Positions 1-6,706 are shown, counted from the stretch's first letter. The stretch: DNA of 11,713 nucleotides from UBA9337 sp038331135 (GCA_038331135.1 JBBQOS010000027.1:1-11713), one strand, 5' to 3'. Numbers and translations are program-made. The notes: generated by a model not told the origin, from the letters alone.

Positions 1-1574
1 GTAACTACCGCTTCGGTAGTAAGCAACATAGCTGAAACAGATACCGCATTTTCCAAAGCGGTTCTAGTCACTTTTAGCGGATCAATAATTCCAGACTTTA
101 TCATATCCTCTTCAAATTTATCTGTCTTGGCATTATAACCATAATTGACTTTAGCGCTTTTAACTACTTCGTTCAAAACAACAGCAGCTTCTCTTTTGCC
201 AGCATTAATTACAATTTGTCGCAGTGGCTCATTTAAAGCTTTGAGCAAAGTATTATATCCAGCTTGATATTCGTAATCTCCACCGATTTTTTTAGTAGCC
301 AGTGTTGCCACCGCTTTTACTAAAGCCGTTCCTCCTCCAGCTACAATTCCCTCTGCTACAGCAGCTCGGGTGGCAGCCAAAGCATCATCCATTTTATGTT
401 TCAAATAAGTCTGCTCGGTTTCGGTAACTGCACCTACTCTAATCACAGCCACTCCACCAGCCAATTTCGCCATTCTTTTGCTTAATTTATTTTTATCAAA
501 AGAACTCTCTGATTTTTCAATTAATTTTTTAATTTGAGCCACTCTTTCATCAATTTTATTTTTCTTACCTTTGCCACCAATTATCGTGGTATCATCCTTG
601 GAGGAAATAACTTTTTGCGCTTCGCCCAAATCACTTAATTCTATCGCTTCAAGTTTCATCCCTTTTTCTTCGCTAATTACTTGCGCTCCAGTTAAGACCG
701 CGATGTCTTCGAGCATATCTTTTTTAGACTCTCCAAATTCAGGCGCTTTAATAGCTATTACATTAAGAACTCCTCTTAATTTGTTTACCACCAAAGTGGC
801 CAAGGCTTCTCCACTTAAATCTTCAGCAATAATTACTAGTTCCTTGGTTCCAGATTTCGTAAGTTTTTCTAAAATCGGAAGAATTTCAGAAATAGAAGAA
901 ATTTTCTTATCTGTTACCAATACTGGAGCTTCTTTAACTTCGGCTGTTTGATTTTCGGCATTAGTAATCATATAAGCCGAGATAAAACCTTTACTAAAAT
1001 TCATTCCTTTTACAATTTCCTTAGAAATTCCAAAAGTTTGTGATTCTTCAACGGTTATGACTCCGTCTTTGCCTACTTCCTCCATGACTCCTGCAATCAT
1101 TTTCCCCATTTCTTCACTTTCGGCTGAAATGGTAGCTACTTGTGCAATTTCTTCTCGAGAAGTTAATTTTTTAGAATTCTTTTTTAAAATATTTATCACA
1201 TCATTTTTGGCATCTTCCATTCCTCTTCTGATTCCCACTGGGTTGATTCCAGTTTCTACATATTTTAATCCTTCGCTAATTAAAGCTTGAGCAATTACTG
1301 TAGAAGTAGTTGTTCCATCTCCAGCAGTATCGTTGGTTTTATTAGCCACTTCTTTAATTAAGGAAGCACCTACGTTTTCAAACTTATCTTCTAACTCTAT
1401 CTCTCTAGCGATACTTACTCCATCATTGGTGATAGTAGGAGTACCAAAACCTTTGTCCAAAATAACATTCCGTCCTTTTGGTCCGAGGGTTCCCTTAACC
1501 ACATTAGCTACCTGATCAATGCCAGCTTTAATTTTTTTACGCGCATCAGCACCATATTTTATTTGTTTGCTCAT
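1..1574 (-). CDS. groEL: Chaperonin GroEL (HSP60), 3' end beyond the window
   Basis: This is the 60-kDa chaperonin, which forms the ATP-driven double-ring cage that folds cytosolic proteins with GroES. The frame is open for 524 codons from ATG at 1574 to the left edge, and only about 20-25 C-terminal residues should be missing. The N-terminus MSKQIKYGADARKKI is typical. The nucleotide-binding GDGTTT lies at residues 85-90, with ITNDGVSIA before it. The MDDALAATRAAVAEGIVAGGG stretch carries the Asp equivalent to the E. coli catalytic D398. The visible C-terminal part runs DPLKVTRTALENA to LLTTEAVV. Start and end are in the same frame and no stop or frameshift was seen. The 190-nt leader has no Shine-Dalgarno. 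No groES lies directly upstream, so it must be elsewhere or absent. A promoter with a CIRCE element lies at 1764-1822. Confidence 0.98.
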   Translation of the reverse strand, partial: MSKQIKYGADARKKIKAGIDQVANVVKGTLGPKGRNVILDKGFGTPTITNDGVSIAREIELEDKFENVGASLIKEVANKTNDTAGDGTTTSTVIAQALISEGLKYVETGINPVGIRRGMEDAKNDVINILKKNSKKLTSREEIAQVATISAESEEMGKMIAGVMEEVGKDGVITVEESQTFGISKEIVKGMNFSKGFISAYMITNAENQTAEVKEAPVLVTDKKISSISEILPILEKLTKSGTKELVIIAEDLSGEALATLVVNKLRGVLNVIAIKAPEFGESKKDMLEDIAVLTGAQVISEEKGMKLEAIELSDLGEAQKVISSKDDTTIIGGKGKKNKIDERVAQIKKLIEKSESSFDKNKLSKRMAKLAGGVAVIRVGAVTETEQTYLKHKMDDALAATRAAVAEGIVAGGGTALVKAVATLATKKIGGDYEYQAGYNTLLKALNEPLRQIVINAGKREAAVVLNEVVKSAKVNYGYNAKTDKFEEDMIKSGIIDPLKVTRTALENAVSVSAMLLTTEAVV

Positions 1575-1590
1575 ACTGAGTTAAATCGCT

Positions 1591-1757
1591 AATCTACTCT
1601 AATCTGTCTCGAATAATCTCGAATTTGATTAGATATAGTAAGCGAAATGGTTAATAATGATTTAAATCACAAATCAACTCTGATTAATTTAATCTCGAAT
1701 AATCCCTAATTCATATTCGTGAAAATTAGTGAAAAGATTTGTGTAGATTAGTGGTTT
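1591..1757. repeat. Degenerate short repeats in the groEL leader
   Basis: The untranslated stretch between CIRCE and the groEL start contains two kinds of repeat. CTCGAATAATC occurs at 1608-1618 and again at 1694-1704. A run of roughly 10-11-nt imperfect units (ATTCGTGAA, ATTAGTGAA, GATTTGTGTA, GATTAGTGG) fills 1714-1754. No ORF is credible here. Such decaying repeats are typical intergenic filler; I see no recognisable riboswitch. Confidence 0.5.
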
Positions 1758-1763
1758 ATATTC

Positions 1764-1790
1764 TTAGCACTCTCCCTCCCGAACTGCTAA
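1764..1790. promoter_or_regulatory. CIRCE operator (HrcA binding site) of groEL
   Basis: On the + strand TTAGCACTC is followed by 9 nt and then AACTGCTAA. The consensus CIRCE is TTAGCACTC-N9-GAGTGCTAA, so the left arm is perfect and the right arm has two differences. It starts four bases after the -10 box of the groEL promoter, so it should cover the transcription start, the usual place for HrcA repression. The hrcA gene itself is not in the window. Confidence 0.93.
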
Positions 1791-1793
1791 TTT

Positions 1794-1822
1794 ATTCTAT
1801 TAAATTTAAAGTCTTTAGTCAA
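1794..1822 (-). promoter_or_regulatory. groEL promoter, sigma-70 type
   Basis: Reading the minus strand, TTGACT (1817-1822) is separated by exactly 17 nt from TAGAAT (1794-1799), and the CIRCE element follows. Housekeeping-type promoter plus CIRCE is the classic HrcA-controlled chaperonin layout, with no need for an alternative heat-shock sigma factor. Confidence 0.88.
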
Positions 1823-1849
1823 GATTTTTTAAAAATAGTCTATTTTTCC

Positions 1850-2200
1850 CTTCTTCTTAACATCAAATCAAATAATTTTAAGCTCCTTGCTTTTTGAGTC
1901 GGTCGCCATTAATCTAGCGATGACTTTGAAATTATCTTCATTTTTTCTTTCCATTTTTTCTTTCCATTTTTTCAATTTTATCGCGTAACTCTTTGTGGGT
2001 CAGGAGTATTTCGCGAAGTTTAATAAAAACATAAAATCATCAGGGAAACGATCGATATTTCTTCTAACGGATCGACTAAAATCTTTTGTTTCTACATCAT
2101 AAAGCTCGGCTAAATCCTTATTAAACATCACCTTTTTTCCACGCAGATAATATATTTTTCCAATTATTCTTTCATCTGGGATAATGGCTATATCTACAAC
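1850..2200 (-). pseudogene. Remnant of an ORF6N-domain (KilA-N-like) DNA-binding protein gene
   Basis: The 5' part translates to IIPDERIIGKIYYLRGKKV, then NKDLAELYDVETKDFSRSV and RRNIDRFPDDFMFLL. This is a good match to the N-terminal half of the ORF6N domain found in phage-related and plasmid-related DNA-binding proteins. Right after FMFLL the original frame gives only NFAKYS and a stop. In another frame the sequence continues as KLREILLTHKELRDKIEKMER, which is the normal C-terminal coiled segment of this family. The central part of the gene is therefore deleted, with the junction near 2021-2025. A 13-bp tandem duplication (1939-1973) then shifts the frame again before FKVIARLMATDSKSKELKII. 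The 5' end has no good start codon and abuts the ychF stop. It is not expected to give a functional product. Confidence 0.8.
1939..1973. repeat. 13-bp tandem duplication inside the ORF6N remnant
   Basis: The unit CATTTTTTCTTTC occurs at 1939-1951 and 1952-1964, with a partial third copy at 1965-1973. Because 13 is not a multiple of three, the extra copies break the reading frame of the remnant gene. Replication slippage is the simple explanation. Confidence 0.8.
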
Positions 2201-2213
2201 ACCTAGAACATTT

Positions 2214-3263
2214 TTATCCAACCTTAAACTCCACCACTTCCCCATCTTGCATAATATAATCTTTGCCAACTTGTTTTACTTTTCCAACTTCCTTAGCTTT
2301 GCTCATTGAGCCATGATTTAATAATTCATCCCATGCAATTACATCGGCGCAAATAAATTTATCCTTAAAATCATTGTGAATTGCAGTCCCAGCTTCTGGC
2401 GCGGTTGAACCTTTTTTAATTGTCCAAGCTCGAGTTTCTTTTTCGCCCGTAGTTAAGAAAGTGATTAACCCCAAAAGCTCATAAGATTTTTTTATCAATT
2501 CATTCAGTCCGGTTTTCAATTCCAGCTCTTTAATTTCTTCTTTAGTCATTTGCTCCAATTCTTCTTCGATTTTAATATCAATTTTAATATGCTTTTTAGC
2601 CTCCAGTTCAGACGCTAATTTCTCATCCAAATCAGAAACATTATAGACATACAAAAATGGTTTCATCGTAAGCAATGACAATTCGTTGATTGCTATTTTA
2701 GTTGATTCATCCTTTAAGTCTAATTCTGTTTCATTGGCCAATTTTCCCGACTCCAATGCAACTTTTATTTTTTCTACTACATTTAATTTGGCGACCGATT
2801 CCTTATCTCCTCTTTTAGCATCACGCGCAAGTTTTTCGATTCTTTTATTGACTGTTTCAAAATCAGCCAAGGCCAACTCAGTTTCAATCACGCCAATATC
2901 TCCGAGTGGATCAATTTCGTTGTGCACATGAATAATTGTATCATTTTTAAAAACTCTCACTACCTGCAAAATCGCATCCACCTCTCTAATGTTGGCCAAA
3001 AATTTATTGCCCAAACCCTCTCCTTCGGAAGCTCCTTTTACTAGTCCAGCAATATCCACAAATTCCACCACAGCTGGGACTATTTTTTGGGTCTTAGACA
3101 TCTCGGATAATTTATCTAATCTTTCATCCGGCACTTCCACTACTCCCACGTTGGGTTCAATAGTACAAAAAGGATAATTACTAATATCCACTGCCTTTTT
3201 CGTCAGCGCTTTAAATAAAGTTGACTTTCCTACGTTGGGTAATCCCACAATTCCAATTTTCAT
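2214..3263 (-). CDS. ychF: YchF/OLA1-family ribosome-associated ATPase
   Basis: This is a conserved Obg-related P-loop protein that prefers ATP over GTP and binds ribosomes; its roles include translation and stress responses. From the chosen start it is 349 aa, close to the usual ~363. The P-loop GLPNVGKST is at residues 7-15 and the G3 motif DIAGLVKGAS starts at residue 70. NVSD at about 208-211 replaces the canonical NKxD, as expected for the ATP-preferring YchF branch. The region IIHVHNEIDPLGDIGVIETE is typical. A C-terminal TGS domain (about 265-348) includes RAWTIKKGSTAPEAGTAIH and KDYIMQDGEVVEF. I chose ATG at 3263 (MKIGIVGLPN), because family proteins begin there. An in-frame ATG at 3272 would add MNF. 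Neither has a Shine-Dalgarno. Confidence 0.97.
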   Translation of the reverse strand: MKIGIVGLPNVGKSTLFKALTKKAVDISNYPFCTIEPNVGVVEVPDERLDKLSEMSKTQKIVPAVVEFVDIAGLVKGASEGEGLGNKFLANIREVDAILQVVRVFKNDTIIHVHNEIDPLGDIGVIETELALADFETVNKRIEKLARDAKRGDKESVAKLNVVEKIKVALESGKLANETELDLKDESTKIAINELSLLTMKPFLYVYNVSDLDEKLASELEAKKHIKIDIKIEEELEQMTKEEIKELELKTGLNELIKKSYELLGLITFLTTGEKETRAWTIKKGSTAPEAGTAIHNDFKDKFICADVIAWDELLNHGSMSKAKEVGKVKQVGKDYIMQDGEVVEFKVG

Positions 3264-3309
3264 AAAATTCATTTTAACATTTTAACATTAATACTTAGAA
3301 ATAATTTTC

Positions 3310-3373
3310 AATTTACATTTTTCAATTTAAATTAACACATTGATTATTGGTTGGAAATTGATAATTGTAAATT
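3310..3373. repeat. Imperfect inverted repeat, tatD-ychF intergenic region
   Basis: Two 19-bp arms at 3310-3328 (AATTTACATTTTTCAATTT) and 3355-3373 (AAATTGATAATTGTAAATT) are inverted with about three mismatches. The whole gap 3264-3556 is AT-rich and codes for nothing I can support. No U-tract follows on the minus strand, so this is not a convincing terminator for tatD. A 9-bp tandem repeat (TTTTAACAT) sits just upstream of ychF. No clear ychF promoter was found. Confidence 0.55.
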
Positions 3374-3380
3374 TATCTCA

Positions 3381-3421
3381 ATTTGCATATTTATGTCATT
3401 CGCATTCATTTGCGTATTTAT
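3381..3421. repeat. Direct repeat, 14 bp with 27-bp period
   Basis: ATTTGCATATTTAT (3381-3394) recurs as ATTTGCGTATTTAT (3408-3421), with CATTCGCATTC between them. It resembles the degenerate intergenic repeats in the groEL leader. Function unknown, possibly none. Confidence 0.5.
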
Positions 3422-3556
3422 ATTATATTTCAAAAACCTCTCTGTTTTTTTCCAGCATATATCTTATATTGATTGATTGATTCCATTCTATATAGAAACA
3501 ACCATTGCTCTCAAATAAATAGCTGAAAAGACCCAAGCAATTATCGTAAACAAAAA

Positions 3557-4465
3557 CTACTTCCCATTTTCTATGCCAAAAAGTTTTTTGGCGTTTTCAG
3601 TTGTAGCTCTCTCAACTTCACCAACTTCCATATTTTTAATTTGCGCAATTTTTTCAACTACATGCCTCACATTCATCGGTTCGTTTCTATCTTCTCTATT
3701 GAGTGGGGCCGGAGTGAGATAAGGACAATCTGTCTCAACCAGGATATCCTCAATCGGCGTATCTGTCAAAACCTTATCATAACTTTCCGAATATGTAATT
3801 ATTCCATTGAAACTTAATTTAAATCCTAACTCGCGAAACTCCCGCGCTGTTTTATAACTTCCGACGAAACTATGAATTATCCCGCAAGCTCTTCCTCTCC
3901 CCCTCTCTGACCGCTTGTCGCTCGTAGCTTTAGCGGTGGCGCAGAGGGAGGTGCCTGAAAGGCGGAGGGGGTGTTCCTTTAGTATTTCCAACAAATCCTT
4001 ATAAGCATCTCTACAATGAATTGCTAACGGTTTATCAACTTCATTTGCTAATCTGATAAATTCAATTAAAATTTCACTTTGTCTTTTTTTTATTAACTCA
4101 ATATTGTCCCCTTCTTTAAAATAATGATAATCCAAACCAATCTCACCGATTGCTACAACCTTTTTATCTCTAGCTAAATCTAAATAATTTTGATAATTAA
4201 ATTCTTCTTGATAATCAAAATCTTCATTATCAACAATATCCAACAAATCCCTATCATTAATTTTTATATGCAAAGGGTAAAGACCGACTATCGCATACAC
4301 GCCCTCTTTATATCTATTAGCATATTCTACTGCTCGCGTGCTAGTTTTGATTTCTGCGCCAACATTAACTACCCAGACATTATTGTTCAGACATTTTTTT
4401 AGCACTTCATCGCCATCATCTTTAAAAGCATTGAAATTTACATGAGCGTGAGAATCGATAATCAT
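3557..4465 (-). CDS. TatD-family metal-dependent hydrolase (putative DNase)
   Basis: TatD/YcfH/YabD-type TIM-barrel enzymes are divalent-metal hydrolases with reported 3'-5' DNase activity. The metal ligands are all present: H6 and H8 in DSHAHVNF, E108 in GEIGLDYH, H150 in AIHCRDA, H198 in IIHSFVG and D246 in VETDCPYLTP. The 302-aa length exceeds the usual 255-265. About 30 extra residues (165-194) between EILKE and GIIHSF come from a GC-rich palindromic insertion that keeps the frame. A second, smaller extra loop lies near residues 76-92. The insertion lies just before a metal ligand, on a barrel loop, so activity may be retained. The start at 4465 is the only one that keeps the HxH motif; it has no Shine-Dalgarno. 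Which TatD paralogue this is cannot be told from sequence alone. Confidence 0.93.
   Translation of the reverse strand: MIIDSHAHVNFNAFKDDGDEVLKKCLNNNVWVVNVGAEIKTSTRAVEYANRYKEGVYAIVGLYPLHIKINDRDLLDIVDNEDFDYQEEFNYQNYLDLARDKKVVAIGEIGLDYHYFKEGDNIELIKKRQSEILIEFIRLANEVDKPLAIHCRDAYKDLLEILKEHPLRLSGTSLCATAKATSDKRSERGRGRACGIIHSFVGSYKTAREFRELGFKLSFNGIITYSESYDKVLTDTPIEDILVETDCPYLTPAPLNREDRNEPMNVRHVVEKIAQIKNMEVGEVERATTENAKKLFGIENGK
3884..3973. repeat. GC-rich palindromic element inserted in frame in tatD
   Basis: This 90-bp block has about 64% GC (58 of 90 by hand count) inside an otherwise AT-rich gene. It can fold on itself. CTCTG (3905-3909) pairs with CAGAG (3942-3946), and ACCGCT (3910-3915) pairs with AGCGGT (3932-3937), with GGCG bulged. 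Pyrimidine-rich CCTCTCCCCCT on one side faces AGGGAGG and GGAGGGGG on the other. Its length is a multiple of three and its translation has no stop. It adds a low-complexity Arg/Ser/Ala-rich loop absent from the family. The layout recalls palindromic elements inserted in genes, such as the Rickettsia RPE elements, although no homology to those is claimed. Confidence 0.75.
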
Positions 4466-4545
4466 ATTGTTAAATTATTTCATCGTTGAATTATTGAGTT
4501 AAGGTCATCAACTGACACCAATTACACAAACCCACATAATTTAAT

Positions 4546-4571
4546 ACACCAATATACTAGTGTATTGGTGT
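4546..4571. promoter_or_regulatory. CTAG-centred palindrome, candidate operator ahead of tatD
   Basis: A 26-bp palindrome with arms ACACCAATATACT and AGTGTATTGGTGT and one mismatched pair. Its core CAATATACTAGT is the same as that of the perfect palindrome upstream of the yerC-like gene (5072-5099). It lies 8 nt after the yerC stop and 80 nt before the tatD start, nearly the same distance as the other copy from its gene. No U-tract follows on either strand, so a terminator role is unlikely. A matching -10 box 17 nt downstream was not found. Confidence 0.65.
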
Positions 4572-4579
4572 GCATCAGA

Positions 4580-4996
4580 TTACAAGCCTAGGAGATCTTT
4601 TAATATTCGATGTTGCGGATATTTATCCAACAAGTTGCCATAATTTCTGTTATAGCCACCTTTTTCATTACTTAGTTTTTTTTTATTTTTTTTATGCTCT
4701 TCTATCTTTTTTCTAAAAGCGTCATTTTCCCCATAAAGCCAATGCGAAACATTAGTTATGGTTGCCACCCCTACCTTTAGTTCATCTCTAATATCTTCAT
4801 AGCTTTTGTCCTCCAAGAGCATCCGTGCGATCTGGATTCTTCGAGCAAACATCAACGCTTCACTCGAAGTTAAAAGTCCCATAAAAAATCCAATGACTTC
4901 TTTTTTTGTTTTTAAATTTGTTACGATGTCATAGAAGTCGCCAATTATTTCATAACGTTTTTCTTTTTCTATATTTTTAGTTTGTACCTTACCCAT
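4580..4996 (-). CDS. YerC/YecD-type TrpR-family transcriptional regulator
   Basis: This is a helix-turn-helix repressor of the Trp-repressor superfamily. It has 138 aa, compared with about 104 for B. subtilis YerC. The family core FYDIVTNLKTKKEV to SSEALMFARRIQIARMLLE covers residues 21-62. The HTH (about 65-88) has SYEDIRDELKVGVATITNVS followed by HWLYGENDAF, which aligns with the YerC pattern ending in NYGNDAY. The tail (96-138) is basic (KKNKKK) and ends in YPQHRILKDLLGL. Family members bind DNA as dimers; some sense tryptophan, but the ligand here is unknown. The gene has its own promoter overlapped by a perfect palindrome, and a near-copy lies just after the stop, so autoregulation is likely. 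ATG at 4996 has an A/T-rich leader without Shine-Dalgarno. Confidence 0.88.
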   Translation of the reverse strand: MGKVQTKNIEKEKRYEIIGDFYDIVTNLKTKKEVIGFFMGLLTSSEALMFARRIQIARMLLEDKSYEDIRDELKVGVATITNVSHWLYGENDAFRKKIEEHKKNKKKLSNEKGGYNRNYGNLLDKYPQHRILKDLLGL

Positions 4997-5050
4997 ATTA
5001 TTTATGTTTTAAAAAAATCATAAAACTTTCATCTTCACCACCACATCAAG

Positions 5051-5079
5051 ATTATACCAAAAAAATATCCTCACATCAA
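5051..5079 (-). promoter_or_regulatory. Promoter of the yerC-like regulator gene
   Basis: On the minus strand TTGATG (5074-5079) is followed after exactly 17 nt by a perfect TATAAT (5051-5056). The -35 box lies inside one arm of the 28-bp palindrome, so a protein bound there would block RNA polymerase. The start codon is about 55 nt from the -10 box. Confidence 0.85.
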
Positions 5080-5099
5080 TATACTAGTATATTGATGTG
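5072..5099. promoter_or_regulatory. Perfect 28-bp palindrome, candidate autoregulatory operator
   Basis: Arms CACATCAATATACT and AGTATATTGATGTG form a perfect palindrome centred on CTAG (5084-5087). It overlaps the -35 box of the regulator's own promoter. CTAG is also the core of the E. coli TrpR operator half-site, which fits a TrpR-superfamily protein. An isolated extra half-site, CACATCAA, occurs at 5042-5049. Confidence 0.8.
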
Positions 5100-5111
5100 G
5101 AAACAATACAT

Positions 5112-5155
5112 AAAATTTGAATGGAATTTGAATAAAATTTAGGTGGAATTTTGAT
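5112..5155. repeat. Four 11-bp phased A/T-rich units upstream of the yerC promoter
   Basis: Consecutive 11-mers AAAATTTGAAT, GGAATTTGAAT, AAAATTTAGGT and GGAATTTTGAT run without gap between the metG stop and the palindrome. The spacing is close to one DNA helical turn, so the A/T runs are phased. They could bend the DNA or act as an UP-like element, or they may simply be decayed repeat. Confidence 0.6.
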
Positions 5156-5159
5156 TGCG

Positions 5160-6593
5160 TTATTTTATTCGCTCAAACAAAATTACTCTTTCTTTAGTCT
5201 TGAGAGCTTTTTTAATTTTCTCGGAAGTTTCTGGCATAAACGGGATTAGCATTTCAGAAATTAAATTTAAATCGTTAATTAATTTTTCCATTACTTTATT
5301 AAATTTAACTTCGTCTTTCTTTGCCAATTCCCAGGGCTTAGTGTCCTCTATATATTTATTATCCTCTCTGACGATAAGCCAAATATTTTCCAACACTTTA
5401 TCTACATCAAAATTTTCCATCAATCTTATATTATTTTCTTCAAAAATAACATCTTTCTTTTCAATTTCTAAATTTAAATTTTCAGAAAGTTTAACCACCC
5501 GGCTGGTAAGGTTTCCCAGTCCATTAGCTAAATCTGCATTGTATTTAGTAATCATTTTTTCCCAACTAATATCATTGTCCTCACCAAATGTTCCTTTGGT
5601 GATAAGTAGATATCTAGTTCCATCAATACCAAATCTCTCCACCATTTCAGCAGGCGAAATTACATTACCAATTGATTTACTCATTTTTTGGCCATCTACA
5701 CCAATAAATCCGTTAATAAAAACTTTTTTACTGGTTGGCAGATCAGCTGCCAAAAGCATAGCTTGCCACATCGCACTTTGCTGCCTAAGATTATCTTTGC
5801 CTGCAATTTGAATTGCATTAGGCGATTCCACTGTTCCCCAAAAATTTTGGAAATTTTCTTGATTGTCTGGCCAGCCTAAAGTAGAAATATAATTAGTAAG
5901 AGCATCAAACCAAACATACATCACTTGAGTGTCATCATTTTGCACTGGCACTCCCCAAGGCATTTTTGATTTCAAACGAGAGATAGAAAAATCTTCCAGT
6001 CCCATTTCTACAAAAGATTTTATTTCATTGAATTTTTTATTGGGAACCACAAATTCCGGGTTACTCCTATACAGTTTTAAAAGCTTTTCTTGTAAAGCGC
6101 TAAACTTAAAAAAATAATTTTCCTCTTCGATTATTTCAAGTTCTTTACCGGGATGGAGTGGACAAAATCCGTCTATTAATTCACTATCCGTTTTTTCAAG
6201 TTCGCAACCGACACAATATTTTATCCTATACTGCTTTTTATAAATATAACCATTGGCATCAACTCTCTTCCATAATTCCTGAGCAGCTTTTTTATGATTC
6301 TCATCCGTAGTCCGGATAAAATTGGTATAGCTAAGTTCCAACATTTCTTTAAGCTCATCAAATTTAGCGGCATAGCTATCCACATAAGCCTGCGTATCCA
6401 TCCTCTCCTCTTGAGCTTTTTGCCAAATTTTTGATCCATGTTCATCGGTTCCAGTATTAAAAATCACTTCTTTTCCCTGCAGTCTCTCAAATCGAGCCCG
6501 TACGTCTGCCAAAACAATCTCGCTAGCAAAACCAATATGCGGAGCTGCATTTACATAAGGCAAGGTGGTAGTAATATAAAATTCATTTTTCAT
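5160..6593 (-). CDS. metG: Methionyl-tRNA synthetase
   Basis: This class I aminoacyl-tRNA synthetase charges tRNA-Met and initiator tRNA in the cytosol. It has 477 aa, a short form without the C-terminal EMAP-like tRNA-binding domain. The Rossmann start YITTTLPYVNAAPHIGF carries the HIGH variant HIGF (19-22). The signature FNTGTDEHGSK is at about 45-55. One zinc knuckle uses C127, C130, C144 and H147. WFDALTNYIS is at 228-237 and KMSKS at 303-307. The stretch after GKD (265-267) reads NLRQQSAMWQAML, whereas most bacterial enzymes have a phenylalanine-histidine pair there (RFHAIYW-like). The anticodon-binding helical domain fills the rest and includes GNLTSRV and DTKPWELAK. ATG at 6593 is preceded by an A/T-rich leader without Shine-Dalgarno. 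Confidence 0.97.
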   Translation of the reverse strand: MKNEFYITTTLPYVNAAPHIGFASEIVLADVRARFERLQGKEVIFNTGTDEHGSKIWQKAQEERMDTQAYVDSYAAKFDELKEMLELSYTNFIRTTDENHKKAAQELWKRVDANGYIYKKQYRIKYCVGCELEKTDSELIDGFCPLHPGKELEIIEEENYFFKFSALQEKLLKLYRSNPEFVVPNKKFNEIKSFVEMGLEDFSISRLKSKMPWGVPVQNDDTQVMYVWFDALTNYISTLGWPDNQENFQNFWGTVESPNAIQIAGKDNLRQQSAMWQAMLLAADLPTSKKVFINGFIGVDGQKMSKSIGNVISPAEMVERFGIDGTRYLLITKGTFGEDNDISWEKMITKYNADLANGLGNLTSRVVKLSENLNLEIEKKDVIFEENNIRLMENFDVDKVLENIWLIVREDNKYIEDTKPWELAKKDEVKFNKVMEKLINDLNLISEMLIPFMPETSEKIKKALKTKERVILFERIK

Positions 6594-6631
6594 AGATATC
6601 TAAATTTAATAACTTATTTTGATAATCTAAT

Positions 6632-6659
6632 AGTATACGGAAATTGAAAAAAAGTAAAA
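6632..6659 (-). promoter_or_regulatory. Possible metG promoter
   Basis: On the minus strand a -10-like TATACT (6632-6637) lies about 40 nt before the metG start. A weak -35 candidate, TTTTAC (6654-6659), is 16 nt away and overlaps the U-tract of the upstream terminator. Since a terminator sits immediately upstream, metG needs a promoter here, but the -35 is poor. Confidence 0.45.
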
Positions 6660-6688
6660 AGGGTTTAATTGATCTCACAATTAAACCC
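6647..6688 (-). terminator. Rho-independent terminator upstream of metG
   Basis: The minus strand reads GGGTTTAATTG, a 6-nt loop, then CAATTAAACCC (a perfect 11-bp stem, 6661-6688). TTTTT (6656-6660) and a further T-run (6647-6653) follow. No T-run follows on the + strand, so it works leftward only. It would end a transcript coming from the 6707-6805 region and separate it from metG. Confidence 0.82.
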
Positions 6689-6706
6689 CATAAAAGAAAA
6701 CTTATT

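Noticed and set aside
571..1515. Rightward ORFs of 60-126 codons across the groEL region
   Set aside because: They are antisense to an intact, strongly conserved groEL frame and have low-complexity Ser/Ile-rich translations.
2000..2269. 89-codon ORF starting inside ychF taken as an intact gene
   Set aside because: Its first residues are just the ychF 3' end in another frame; the ORF6N part is truncated by a deletion, so it is annotated as a pseudogene.
3310..3421. CRISPR array
   Set aside because: Only two short imperfect direct repeats and one inverted repeat, with no regular spacers and no cas genes.
4546..4571. Terminator of the yerC-like gene
   Set aside because: The stem is A/T-rich with CTAG at its centre, no U-tract follows on either strand, and it matches the operator-like palindrome at 5072-5099.
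5155..5811. 218-codon rightward ORF opposite metG
   Set aside because: Antisense shadow of a clear metG; its translation is Ser/Leu-rich with no recognisable motif and no promoter.
6594..6700. T-box or amino-acid riboswitch ahead of metG
   Set aside because: The hairpin with U-tract lies upstream of the likely metG promoter, and no T-box sequence or specifier structure is visible; a plain terminator explains it.
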